Of a DNA stretch of 64,000 nucleotides, positions 13,001 to 25,000 are shown one piece after another. The stretch is taken from NCBI GenBank assembly GCA_023333565.1, contig JAJKFH010004035.1:62001-126000 (forward strand), given 5' to 3'. The notes beneath the pieces are model-generated. The model worked only from the letters and a program-made list of their open reading frames with translations. It was not told where the DNA came from and ran no database searches. The stretch's first letter is position 1, and every line of letters begins with the position of its first letter. Both the position numbers and the translations under genes were made by a program. This DNA comes from Puffinus mauretanicus (Eukaryota > Chordata > Aves > Procellariiformes > Procellariidae).

Positions 13001-16000
13001 ATACAGCCATTTCTTTCTAAGGGTATTCATCCCTGTACACAAACAGATCGTGCAGGTGCTGTATGTGTGTCAGGGATGGAGAGTCAGGGTTTAAAAATGT
13101 AATTCTATTAGTTTGTACTAATGTGTATCCTATTTTGAGCTTTTTAAAAAAACTTTGCTGTTTAAATGACTAGTTTTGGTTCGTGTCTCTTGAGGTGCAA
13201 TAGCACAAAGCATTGTGCACCTTAATCTTGTGTTCTGTTGAGTTTAGGATGAGCCAAAGCCTTCCTCCTTTGTGGAGAGGGAAATAAAATCTCCATGCCC
13301 TGAGGGTGTAGGACTTGTGCAGTGACCATATTGTTCCAGGGAACTATGCAGTGTGTGTGGAAGTGAGGGGATCACATGCATGTGTAATTTTTCCTTTTTT
13401 CTATATCTTTTCCTGAAAACTCCCTCTACACCTGCACTCCCTGAGAAACACCCCTTTTCTGCTTTCATGAAATGCAATTTATGCGAAATGCAATTTATGC
13501 TCTTCTGACTTGTAAAGCTGTCCAGGGAAGGTATAAAGGGGCAACTGTTGCTCACTGGAATACGAAGGGATGGTCAATAATTGTGGCAGTAGCAGCAGAT
13601 TGAGCAACTCAGTGGTTGTCACTGAACTGTTTACCCAGTCATGATTTCGGCATGCTTCCATACTTGATGTGCCACAAATGTGAGGGTGAGAGGAATCCTG
13701 TCCTGCTCTCCTTCATTCAACTGTCCTTCCTGGCAGCTGCAAAGACAAGGCAGTAGTCATTGGCCAAAGGAAGTGCATAACCTTCTAACTTGCTGCATGC
13801 CCATTCCTCTTTATGCACTTCTCTTTGGAAACGCGGGAGTATAATCATTGCCAGAGTTTGTGTTGCTTTTGTAATGTATTTTTTATTCCTTTTTGCTAGC
13901 TGGCTTGCCTTTTGCAATTCTCAATTCAAGACGTATCCCCTTCCAGAGAGGAGTTTTCTGTAGTGATGAATCCATCCGGTATCCGTACAAAGAGGACACC
14001 ATTTCTTATAAGTTGTTAGCAGGAATAATTATTCCTTTCAGTATAATTGTTGTAAGTTAAACTTTTCTTCATTGCATTTGATGTCAATGGGGGTGGGGAA
14101 GAGGGCGGAGGGGCAATCTGTTAACACAGACTTCTAAAGTTGTATTCTGTAAGATTTCTGACTTTAAAATAATGTCCTTAGACCATGTGCTAAAGCAGTA
14201 AAAATGGTGTTCTGGCAAGAATAACTAAGAGATTTTCTTTAATTGAGGTCAAACAACTAGAATTATAGAACAGAGAAAGAACCTTAGAACTATGGTGGTT
14301 TAATTCTATAGTCTAAAAGAGAAAAATGCCCTCCCTTACCATATCAGTTAGAATAACACTAATGTATTTTAAATGACTGTCTCAAGCTTTTCTATTTTGG
14401 GAGCTACCTCTTTCAGAATATGAGTTTGCATGACCTATTAAGTCAGCATTTTTATCTGGCACAGAGTCATTGGAAATACTTCTGTATGTGGAAGTGTAAC
14501 AACAGATAAGTAGTTCTTTAGTAGAGAAATACTATGGCTTCCAATCAGAACTTAGCAAAAGCATAACTACAATAAAAAGAATAAGTAGCGAGGGAGTTTT
14601 TCCCTGGATATTTCCCCAAAGGTCAGGATAAAACACTGACCCCGAAGGTCAGGACCACTTGTGTTTGAGTTAATGCTAGGGCTCACTTTAATTCTGCATC
14701 TAACCTGGTTGGAAACAGGGTACTGTTCCCCTTCCCTCCTCTTCACACCAGAGCAGTGAACTGGAGAGATTGCCTCTGCAACTGCCAGTTTGGGATCTCC
14801 CTGTTCGACCACAGCTCCTAGCTCAGTTGAACTGGCTCAAGCATATGGTGACCCTGTATCTTTAAGATTTAATTACATTAGGTTAGCTCAGCTGACGGCA
14901 GAGGTCCCACTATTATCCTGTCTTTTGCCACCTCTGGTGGCTTGGCTGTAGCAGATAAGCTAGTGACATTCCTTAACCTAGCAGAAGACAGCAGCTTTCT
15001 TTGAGCTAGGTGTAGTGAAATGGCTCCTGGAAGAATCAGTGCTGGGACAAAGAAGAATCAGTGCTCCAGTATCAGTGCTGGGACAAAAAGTGGTGGGGGC
15101 ATGTCCCTGGGCAGGGGGAGAGGGGAGAGCTGGACCTCATCAGTTAACCATTTCGTGTCCTAAGTCTCATGGGCCTGCACTTTAGTTCCAACAATGGCCC
15201 TTCAACAGGGGCTTCAAGATCCCTGTCCAAATGTGCTAAAAAGCTTCAGACTCCACTCATGGCTCTGTGTTGGATGACATCCAAGCTCATCACAACTACA
15301 CTTTGAGCAGAGTTAAAATTTTTTTATGCCAAATAAGATTTTTAGGTATATAAATATTTACCCAACTGTATTTTAGGAATCAAAGCTGGATGAGGAGCAG
15401 CTAAATGTAAACTTCAGTATTGGTCAGCTGTTTCTCGGGCTAGTGGGTTAAAATCAGGAGGGATATTATGGCAATCTAACTCTTTCTTGCATAAAGACTG
15501 CATGGATTTTTATCTAGATTCCAACATAAAGGTCAACTTGTAGCTCCTGGGTGGAATTTTTTTCGTAACTGTAGAAATGTGGGGCTGGGAATCAAACCTG
15601 TGACTTACCTAGTTTTCCTTTTCTTGGAAAAACTGTTTCAAAAACTTATAGAAATGCTTCTGGAGCAGATAAAACTTTTTTGGGTTTTGTCTGTTCTATT
15701 AACTGGCAAGTGGTTTATGCTCAAAGATCCTGCCTTTTAAGATAGGACTCTTTTTTTCACCCTGTTACTACTGTTGGTAGTCAATATTACTTAAGAACAG
15801 CAGTACTTGGTCACAACTGAAGTCCATCTAGCTTGTTATCTCGTTTCTAGCAGTGGTTAAAACAGATGAGTGAGGAAGAACAGAAGAACAGAGCAAGCAA
15901 AGATTCATGTTTTGCCTTCAGTACTTTGCTACCAGCCATTTGCAGCTCAGGGACTGCAAGAAGAGGCTTCAGTGAATATAGTAATCTTTAATGGGTGTAT

Positions 16001-19000
16001 TGCCTTTGAATTTATCCAATCTCCATATGAGCTTATATGAACATTTAGCTAACAAAGTTACTTTTGTAACATCAGGGACCATCTTTTCTTTGTGAAATCA
16101 GGCTTTTCTGTCAAGATTGCTTTAAAGTCAGATGGTAAAAGCAAATGTTGGTGTCCTTTACTCAATGCTCTGTCAGATTATTGAAGATGAATGGTCTTTG
16201 ATGTCTGCTTCCAATGAAGTAGCTGCACTGACATCACCTAATTTTTTGTCACCTCAACTGAGATAAGTTGACCTACTTACAGGTTTTGCAGCAGTGTTCT
16301 TTAAAAGGGATTCATTATTTACCAGACATGGCTGTGATATTTCTGCTCAACTATCTTCGTTAAGAGATGAATGGGATAGGTAGATTCTGTACAATCTACG
16401 TCTCTGGAATAGGTAGATTCTGTATAAGAGCTTACCAACATCTACTTTACTGAAAACTTTCTCAGCTTTAGTCCACGTTCTGGTGTTTCTCTGCTTCAGT
16501 CCGTGTTTCGGTATGGTGCAGAGTGTAAAACTTCAGTGTCGCGCATCTGATGGGATTGTCTGTTTGCCTTAATGTGCAAAGCTGCTGACAGGTGTCAGCG
16601 TGTCTAATAACAGCTTCATTCACTAAAGCTCTGCTTTGCTGGGGTCCTGGACTTGTCACTCTTGTCACACATCATTTAATCTTTACAGGATTTTTAAAGA
16701 TCGCTTTACATATATGCATATAGTCCCCCACCCATCTGATCATCTGTATGAGTTGAGCCTTTCTGTACAAAATGGGACCCTGTGGTTCAGTATCCAGCCT
16801 ATCTGGATAGGTGAAGTTTTCTACTTGGTTTAAGGAAAAACTAACTTTCTGCAAAAGATAAAGTTGCAGGAAAACAAAATTAAATCTGTAAATCTGCTTT
16901 CCTGTCAGCAGTTAATGCACACACCTTGGACATGCAGGGTGAAAAATCCTTGGAAAGACCTCAGTATTGCCTGTCTTTCCCTACTCTTAAGTTTTCTTTC
17001 TCCCCTAAAGATTTAATTTTCCTGAGGAATAGGAAATTTCTTTGTTTAAATAACTGGCCTTTCACATCTGGATATGAAGTCTAGATCCTTCAGAATAGTC
17101 TCTGGCTTCACAGAAAAATAACAACTTTATGATGAAATAGAAAAATTTTGCTCAGCAGAAGTTTAGCTGAAGAAGACTCAATGTAGAATAAAATGTAATA
17201 CTGAAGAAAATGTTTCTAATTAGAGCCATGCCAAGTAAAATGGATAAATGTTACTCTGAGAAGACTTTATTTTAATAAATATTCTGAAAGTCAATAATAC
17301 TAAATTCAACATGAAGCAGGGTAAGGTAAAAGTTTTTTTTTTTTCTTCTACATAAAAGCGTTTAAAGTTTGGGCATGGTTACTGCTGACTCTTGGAAAAC
17401 TTAAATTTGCAGCTTAATGTTTATAAAAAAATTAATTTCTGAAACTACATGTCTGAGTATTAAAAACAATAGAGTAATATATATCTTTTTAAGCGATTAT
17501 CTTTCTTTAACTGTTGTTCTTATTTCTTTTTCAGATAATCCTAGGAGAGACTCTCTCTGTCTTTTATAACCATTTGCACTCAAATTCATTTGTCAGAAAT
17601 AACTACATAGCCACTATTTACAAAGCCATTGGGACCTTCATTTTTGGAGCAGCTGCTAGCCAGTCATTGACGGACATTGCCAAGTACTCCATAGGTAGAC
17701 TGCGTCCTCACTTCCTCGCTGTGTGCCAGCCCGACTGGACACGAATCAACTGCAGTCTAGGTTACATTGAGAACTTCTCTTGTCAAGGAGACAAAGCAAA
17801 AATCAACGAGGGAAGGTGAGTCTGACTAACCTTGTATGCTTGGTTGTAAGGTGTGTTTCTTAACTTGGAACAGCGAGTTTGGTATCGCTACTGCATTTTT
17901 TGTGCTTCTCTTAGAATAAATTTCTTGTAATGCATTTTAAACTTCGAGTCCTCTTAGACACTGGGATTTTTTTCTCATTTGTGGGAACTGGTTTTATTAA
18001 GGTACTGATTAATGAAGAAATTATTGTGTATTCATTTCTGCTTATTTACAAAATGTGGGTGATGTTCAGTTTTGATGGGCTTCTATTTGTGTTTCTAAAA
18101 TGTCTGTGCATCCCAATCAAGAGAAGAATTTGAAATCTGCCTCCAAAATTTTATGTAGAATAGCAAGGAAAACAGTTCAGACTTAGAATGAAAACAAATA
18201 AAAACTGGATGTATCCATATAAAAATATGGAGGAATGTTAAGAGAATCGCTCTACTCGTAATGAGTTTTCTCATTATTAGGCATTTCATCACCTTAAATA
18301 CTAACCTGCCAGTTCAATTGCAGCAAGATAACAGGGAAACAAAAATGAAGCATCTGACACATTGGAGTTTTGTCACTGTGTTATAAACAACAGTGTTTGA
18401 ATGCTATTGGAAATGTTAAAGTATGTTCAGAATAATTTCTTGTATTAGAGGTTGCTTGAGCTCCCTGGGAGCTTAGCTTTAGAGAAACTCCTTGGCATTC
18501 TTTTTCCAGAAGACCCATATACCCTCTTAGTTAGAACTTTTCTCTGTGTTTGTGGTTTTTAAATAGATGTGTGGGGGTTTTGCTTACTGTCCTTTGTGCT
18601 CATTTGCTCTTCTAGCATGTGTCCCTTACGGATCTTCCAGTAGCAGGCACAGGAAAATGTTGCATGTTGATTTGGTGGGGTACCAGGTCCAGCTCCAAGT
18701 CATGCACAGCAGCTGTTCAAAGGTGCCAGGAGCAGTTTGTATTTTGAAGGGTAGTAGAGGAGCAAGTGCATGATGATAGATAGGCAGTATAGCAGATAAT
18801 TCTAAAATGAGCAGAACTTCATGCAGGCAGTAAATAGACAAATTGGAGTTTGTTCTTTGTGAGATTAAAGTAGAGGAGTGTACTTTGTGTGCAGCTTTTT
18901 TTGTATTGCTAATGCCCATAATTGTGCTTAGACTTTTATTTACTTATTCTAAGCTATTCTAGACGCTGATTATTGGATGGACTTTCCTTGCCTGTGAGTA

Positions 19001-22000
19001 GCCCTGTAGAGTCAGAATATCCACTAGTAAGGTATAACTTTTATCTCTGTTCCAGCAAATACGTGATGTACTTCTGAAGACTTGTAATAGTCACTTTCTA
19101 TATGACTATCAACTTCCGTTTGGAAAAAGGCAGAGTAAATAAAGGAGGATTTTAATGAAATGTAGAAAACAAATAATTTCCCAACAGCCTATCTGTCAGA
19201 CTTTTAAATGTTACTGGCTTTTAAAAAATCTGACTTGTAGTACAACAAGCTTAATAATTTAAATAGAGGAGATGCTACGTCCCCCAAGATAACAAATTGT
19301 CTTGGTATCGTGTCAGCTCTGCAAATTTTAGTGTGGTGAGTTAGCAGAAGTAATTGCCAGAAACTAATTCAGAGTTTAAAAGAAGATAGAATGGTAACTT
19401 GTAACACAAGAGGGGGGGAATACAGATTTTGTTGTATATTACATTGTGGTGGGGGTAAAATGTTTTGACTTTTTTTGCTTCAGCTCACTAAAAGTGGTAT
19501 TTATTTTTATTATTCTGCTACTATGTGAAAAGATACTTGTCTAAGTTTCAAATGGAATGAGTGTTCAAACAAAATTGCACATCCTCAGGTGCTTTGTGAA
19601 ACAGAATTGTGTGGCTTTCAGCATGAAGCTGTGAGGTCAAAATTCAACTTGGGCCTAGCTCTGCGTCTTCAGCTGAACTTCTGCATAAGTCTAAAAATGC
19701 TTCTCAAATGTGAAGAGGGAAAAGGAGAAAATTTGAGTTGATTGTAATGACTAAAATTGTCCTGAAATAAAACCTTCTGGTTTTGGGGGATGCTGAAAAA
19801 CAGTTAGTTATCCTCAAACAAGGAAACAGATTTTTGTTGTATGAGAATAACATGGGGAAACGATGGCACAGTGATCACTTAGCTTTTGTTCTTCCCTGTG
19901 CAACTAGTGCTTTGAAAACTGACTTCCATATTGGAAGCAAGATTTGTCTGTCGTCTCTTAACTGAGGAGCTGTTAGATTTGTATTCCCAGCTACTGTTGT
20001 GTTCTCTTTCTGTTGTCCCTGTTGCTCCCTAGAAAATGATTTAAGAGGGCTCTCCTTTTTGGTCAAAGCTTGCTTTGAAGCCATGACTTCAGTGTGAGCT
20101 CACCTGTGGTGCTTCTGCTAGCAGCTGAGGCTTTTCCATGCACAGGAGGATGTAAACAAAAAGTAAGTTATTGAAGGGTAGATTAAAGTGGGACATTGTC
20201 ATGGTGGATGTCATGGATGCAGTGACCCAGTAAATCATTGTGGGTTTCTTACGGAAATTGGGCCCTACATCTGAAAGGGTCATGTGCCTACATACCTTAC
20301 AGTTAATAAGCCACTAAGAGGAGGGAGTTTGATTGCAGTGAGTTTTGCAGCAAGTTGGAGGAGGTCAGTAGGCTTTCAAACTGTAACCCAGAGGTGAATT
20401 TCTGGATCGGTTGGACAAAATTATTAGCGGCAAACTTATTACCATCTACCCTCATTTGCATAAAATAAATATGCAGGTAGAAATACCAAGAAAGAATGAA
20501 AACAGGACAATCATGGGTTTGCATACAAAATCATATGTTCTGAATGGAACCTATTATTCCTGTGTAGTGGTAGAACTTGGGGTTGTTTTTGAGTATTTTT
20601 AGAGATTCATGCTCAGTTATACAGTCAAAAAGACAAATCTAATCTTTGTTTACTATTTCTTAACTCATAGCAGGAAAACAGTGCTTCCAGTGTAACAATC
20701 CGTCCTGTGCTTCCACTATGCATATTGTACTCTTCTGTTTTGTTCTCTCCTCCCTTCTCATCCCTTCTTATCATCCCTTCTCATAATTTTATACTCACCA
20801 AAAGTATAAAATAGTTTTGTTATGCAGCATCCCTGAGTAGATCAGAGTTCTTGGTCTGAAATAGAGTAAGTGGGCGTGTGTTGAAGAGATAGGTGTAAGA
20901 TGGAAGTCTCTAAGGGATACTTCAGAAGTGGTACGAAGTTAGGTAATGAACAATTGTTCCATCTCCTAATAGTAAAACTGGAAGGTGAAACATTTGAAGT
21001 AGTTTCTTATTTTTATTTTTTCCCCACATGAAGATTAAGAAGATGAAGTAAGCTGTGGAACTCTTTGCAGTGCTGGGATGTGTAGGTTTATAGGTGGGTT
21101 CAAAAAACCAATTTGAACAAACTTCTAGAAGCATAAACCCAACAAAACAACCTTTGTTTCTGGAAGCTGGTAAGTTATGGTTAGAGATTGACAGTGTTTT
21201 GGGCAAGCATTGTTGCTTATTTTGTTCCAGTACTGTTTTATGCAAATCTCATGTTTGCAACTCTTTGCATATGTCTATTGTGTCATAACATGGGGACATG
21301 GGGAAAAGATAATAATTAGTCTTTATGGTTCATCAGTAACAGCAGTATTAAAACACATGCTAAAATACATATGCTTTATCATAAGTGCACTGGTTTATAT
21401 TTATATTTGGTTGTCTAAATTAATGAAGTTCCTGTGGGTTTTGGTTAGTTTCAGTAAGGTTTTACTTTCTAACCTGAGCTTGATTAGCTACTTCTTGCTG
21501 CCTTAAGTATCTTGTTTGCTCTGTATCATGCTGAATGCGGAGTCCTCTTCAGTTTAAGTAGCTTAGGTCCTCCTTGACAACTTCTATAGTGTGTTTGCAC
21601 TTCCAGTACTACTGGTGGTTAAACTAAGGTGAGGATCACTATCACAGCTGTGTGGGTAGTAAATCTTATTCATATTTGTTGAAAGATGCATGTGAGAGTT
21701 GGCATATATTACTTGAAAGTATGTAGCACTTGCAGATCTCTAAAATATGCATAGAAATCACTAGTTACATTAAAAATTGCTAGTTAAATTAAGAATTAGC
21801 CTTAGAAACTGTACTTTTCTTCCGTGTCTTTTTGTAAGACAACCCTTTCTTCAGGCAGTCTTTGGCATTTAATTTAAGTTAGACACAGAAGCTTGGTATG
21901 AGCTACTTCATGGCAGTTTTCTGAGGGTCAGTGACTTACACAGAACTGCATTCTCAAGCTTTTATGAAGGTGTTGCTAGGTTTGATGCCAACTAGTTAAG

Positions 22001-25000
22001 CTTTGTAATATTTCATTTAAATAAATATTAAGTGTAGTAACTCAATAAAGGTGCTTGACCTGTGAAGGTGATTTTTCTTTTGAGTATCAAAATAGCAAAG
22101 TTCTCCTTAAAGCACATAACACAGTTGAGTAAGATACATATTTTTAAAATGTAGTTGCACTGGGCAGAAGGGTACAGAACTTCATATAATGTAGTTTCTT
22201 TACACTGGGAGGCAGTGGCTTGTTTTAGCATTTTAGAAAAGTAAATTTGATATACAAGCACAAGTTTTAGTGTCTATGACTGAAGAGAGATCAAAGCCAA
22301 GGGGTCATCCTATAACTGGTGCTAGCAATTAGCATGTCACTTTTAGTATACCAGTGTATATTTTAATGCTACTGGATTGCCTTTAAGGTACTTTCTATAG
22401 CACTTGTAACGATAATGACTTGCCAAATGACTGTTTTCTTTTTCAAATCAGCGAAATAGGGTTCAGTAAAATAAGTAGATGTGCTAGACTGTAACCCTGA
22501 TGGAGTGGGGATGTGAGTGAGCATGGGAACTTAGTAATGGCGATAGGTTTTTCTTTCCAGTTGTATAAAATTTTTTCTACAAGCAGGTAAAAACTAAAAA
22601 ACAAACAAAAAAACCTAAGCCCCAACAAAAAACACCCGAAACTGATCAAAAACTCCCTCAAAACAACAATAAGGAACCGCCACAAAGCAGGCTTCTGGTA
22701 TTGAAGAGTTGTGTGTAATTGAAAGAACATTTGAATGAGAGTCTTTTTTAATTCTCAAACAATGTAGCAGGTGCTATATACAGCTTACAGTATTTTTAGA
22801 ACTTAATTTAGGTTTGTGCTGTCACTTTCATATATATATATATCTCATGTTATAAACTTGGCAGCACAAACAGCACATTAAAGCCCTGTGTAAAGGTCAA
22901 GTATATTGAATCTGATACTATTTAAACTTACATTTTATCCACAAAATGTTAAGAATAAATGTTGTAGCATGAAGTATGCAGTATTATTACTCAGTTTCTG
23001 CTGAATAACTTCACAGGGACAATAATATACTAAGGTGGAAATAAATAATTTCTAGTTACTGCTGGTACAAATGATGCCTCCTTAGAACTTCAAAACTTTT
23101 AAAGCATACTTCCTTAAATTTTCTGGTTTTGGAATCACTTCCTGCAGTAATAATGTAGGAAAAAACTAGGTTTGTAATATCAGTACTCAATAAGGAATGT
23201 GAAACACAACTGTTGCTAATACTGTTTTGAACTTACAACCTTTGAAAGCAAAAGGCTTTTAATTAATGTGTTCCTTTTCTCACATGTTCAACGTACCTGA
23301 TTTGCTTGTTGTGCCATAGTGGTCACAAAAGTCTCTGAAACAGAAACTAATTTGCACCAATTAATTTAGTGGATGAAAGTTTAAGAGTCAATTCAGATAG
23401 CTGGCAATTGGGTTATGAAGTCATTCTTCATAGTTTCAGATTAGCATAAATCTGTGTTTTTAATACTGTATTTCAGGGTGATTGTTAACTGCAGATGATG
23501 GTGAAAACTATTTAAAAAAAAAAACTTTCTAAAATGACACCAGAAAAAGTATTAAAACATTTCAGAAAATAAACATGCTGACTTCTCTTAAAAGCTAATG
23601 TTTTCTACTTTTTTGACTATACCTTAGAGATACCTTATAAAATTCTGAATCTTTGTCTTCTAAAATTTTCATTGAACCTTTTCTTGCTGCTGAATTGATT
23701 TCTTCCCCCCCCCCTCACCCAGTATTGTTAATGTCCACAGCATCTTGAAGACTCTGGAGACCTTGTTACAACATCTAGCAAGAATGGCTTAAGTAATTCT
23801 GGTGTATAAGTGAATGCTTAGGAAGCCTTTGTATCTACAGGAGGGAACCTCTGGAGGTCCTCTAGTCCAACCTCCAGTTTATAGTGGAGGTAACTGTAGA
23901 GTTTTGACAAAGCCCTGTGCATCCTAGTTTGTTCAAAAGCTCTGGATGTGGAGATTCCACAGCCTGTTGGGAAAATCTGTTCCTTCAGTCCTTCCTGCTT
24001 TTTTTCTAACCATCAGGGGGACCCCCTGCCTCCTTAGCATGATTTCTTAAAGATATTTAAACAGCCTCATCATGGCATCACCTACCTTCTTCAGCACCAC
24101 TGGATGCAAGCCATCTAGTCTCATGGACTTGCAAGTCCAGCTTTAAGTAATCATGGTTAGATCTTCCTTGACTAGATAGTACCTCTCTCCTCTTAAACTT
24201 TACTACTAGGCATGGGAGGCTGAAAAGATCTTGTTGTGAAAGACTTAAAAACCTGAGGCAAAGAAGGTATCAAGTACCTTTAGCTTTTCTATTCCCTTTG
24301 TCATAGCATAGCTCACCATGTTCAATGGGCCCATGTTATCCTTGTCTTTGTTTTGCTGCTGACCTACCAGTTGAACACCTTCACATTGCCCGTTGTATCC
24401 CTCACTAGCTCCAGCCTTAGCCTTTCTAATTCCTTCTCTGCATGCTTGGGTGATGCTTCAGTACTTGTCCTTGGTAGGCAGTCTATTACTACCTCTCGTG
24501 ATTTTTATGTATCTAAACTCAGTCAGATGTTGCTCACTGAATCAAGATGGCCTCTTGTTATTCCTGCTTGTTTTCTTCCAGAAGGGGATGGAATGTCTTT
24601 GTGCTCTGAGGAGATTGTCCCTGAAATCCTACCATCTCATGGTTACTGCAACCAAGGCTGTTCCTGAGATGTCCAACTCGTTCATCTTTGCTGAGTAACA
24701 GATTAGCAGAGAGCACTTTTTCTGTTAGGCCTGTCCAACAGCAGTGTCAGAAAAGAAAGCTGTTGAATTGCTTGCACCCTGACATATTGCCCTTCCAGCA
24801 GATTTTTGATGTTGCTGAATTTCCCTAGGAGCAGCCTTTCTGGATTTGAGATGTCTGAGTTCCTATGCCTCCAGTCTCTAGAAATTTTAATCTGTACTTC
24901 AGTGTTAGAGGTGGCCAGTCTGACTAATGGATTCTAACATATCTTGGGGTTGTCCCCCCCCTCCCTTTTGTGTACAACAATTACTTACTAAGCCTGAAAG

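Larger units (their letters stand above)
1030..13899 (+). other. Intron between exons 2A and 2B
   Basis: 12.87 kb of non-coding DNA. It holds a T22 run at 2223-2244, a probable old LINE RT remnant near 7870-8060, a 9-bp inverted repeat at 11723-11745 and a perfect 16-bp tandem duplication at 13469-13500. It ends in a T-rich tract and CTAG acceptor at 13896-13899. The open frames (up to about 100 codons) lack homology or splice context that I can recognise. The 11000-11960 stretch looks less repetitive than its surroundings, but I see no definite element in it. Confidence 0.8.
14052..17534 (+). other. PLPP1 intron 2
   Basis: 3.5 kb of non-coding sequence. It contains a duplicated ATCAGTGCTGGGACAAA block (15035-15051 and 15071-15087, with a partial third copy between), a duplicated ATAGGTAGATTCTGTA block (16376-16391 and 16409-16424) and a T12 run at 17333-17344. 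It ends in a long pyrimidine-rich tract and TCAG at 17531-17534. No gene or recognisable transposon is seen. Confidence 0.85.

Noticed and set aside
23705..23722. C11 run followed by TCACCCAG resembling a 3' splice site
   Set aside because: It lies in low-complexity sequence beside an old CR1 with no open frame after it.
24353..24698. Two overlapping + strand open frames of about 100 codons
   Set aside because: They are antisense to the CR1 endonuclease/RT fragment on the minus strand and have no independent support.
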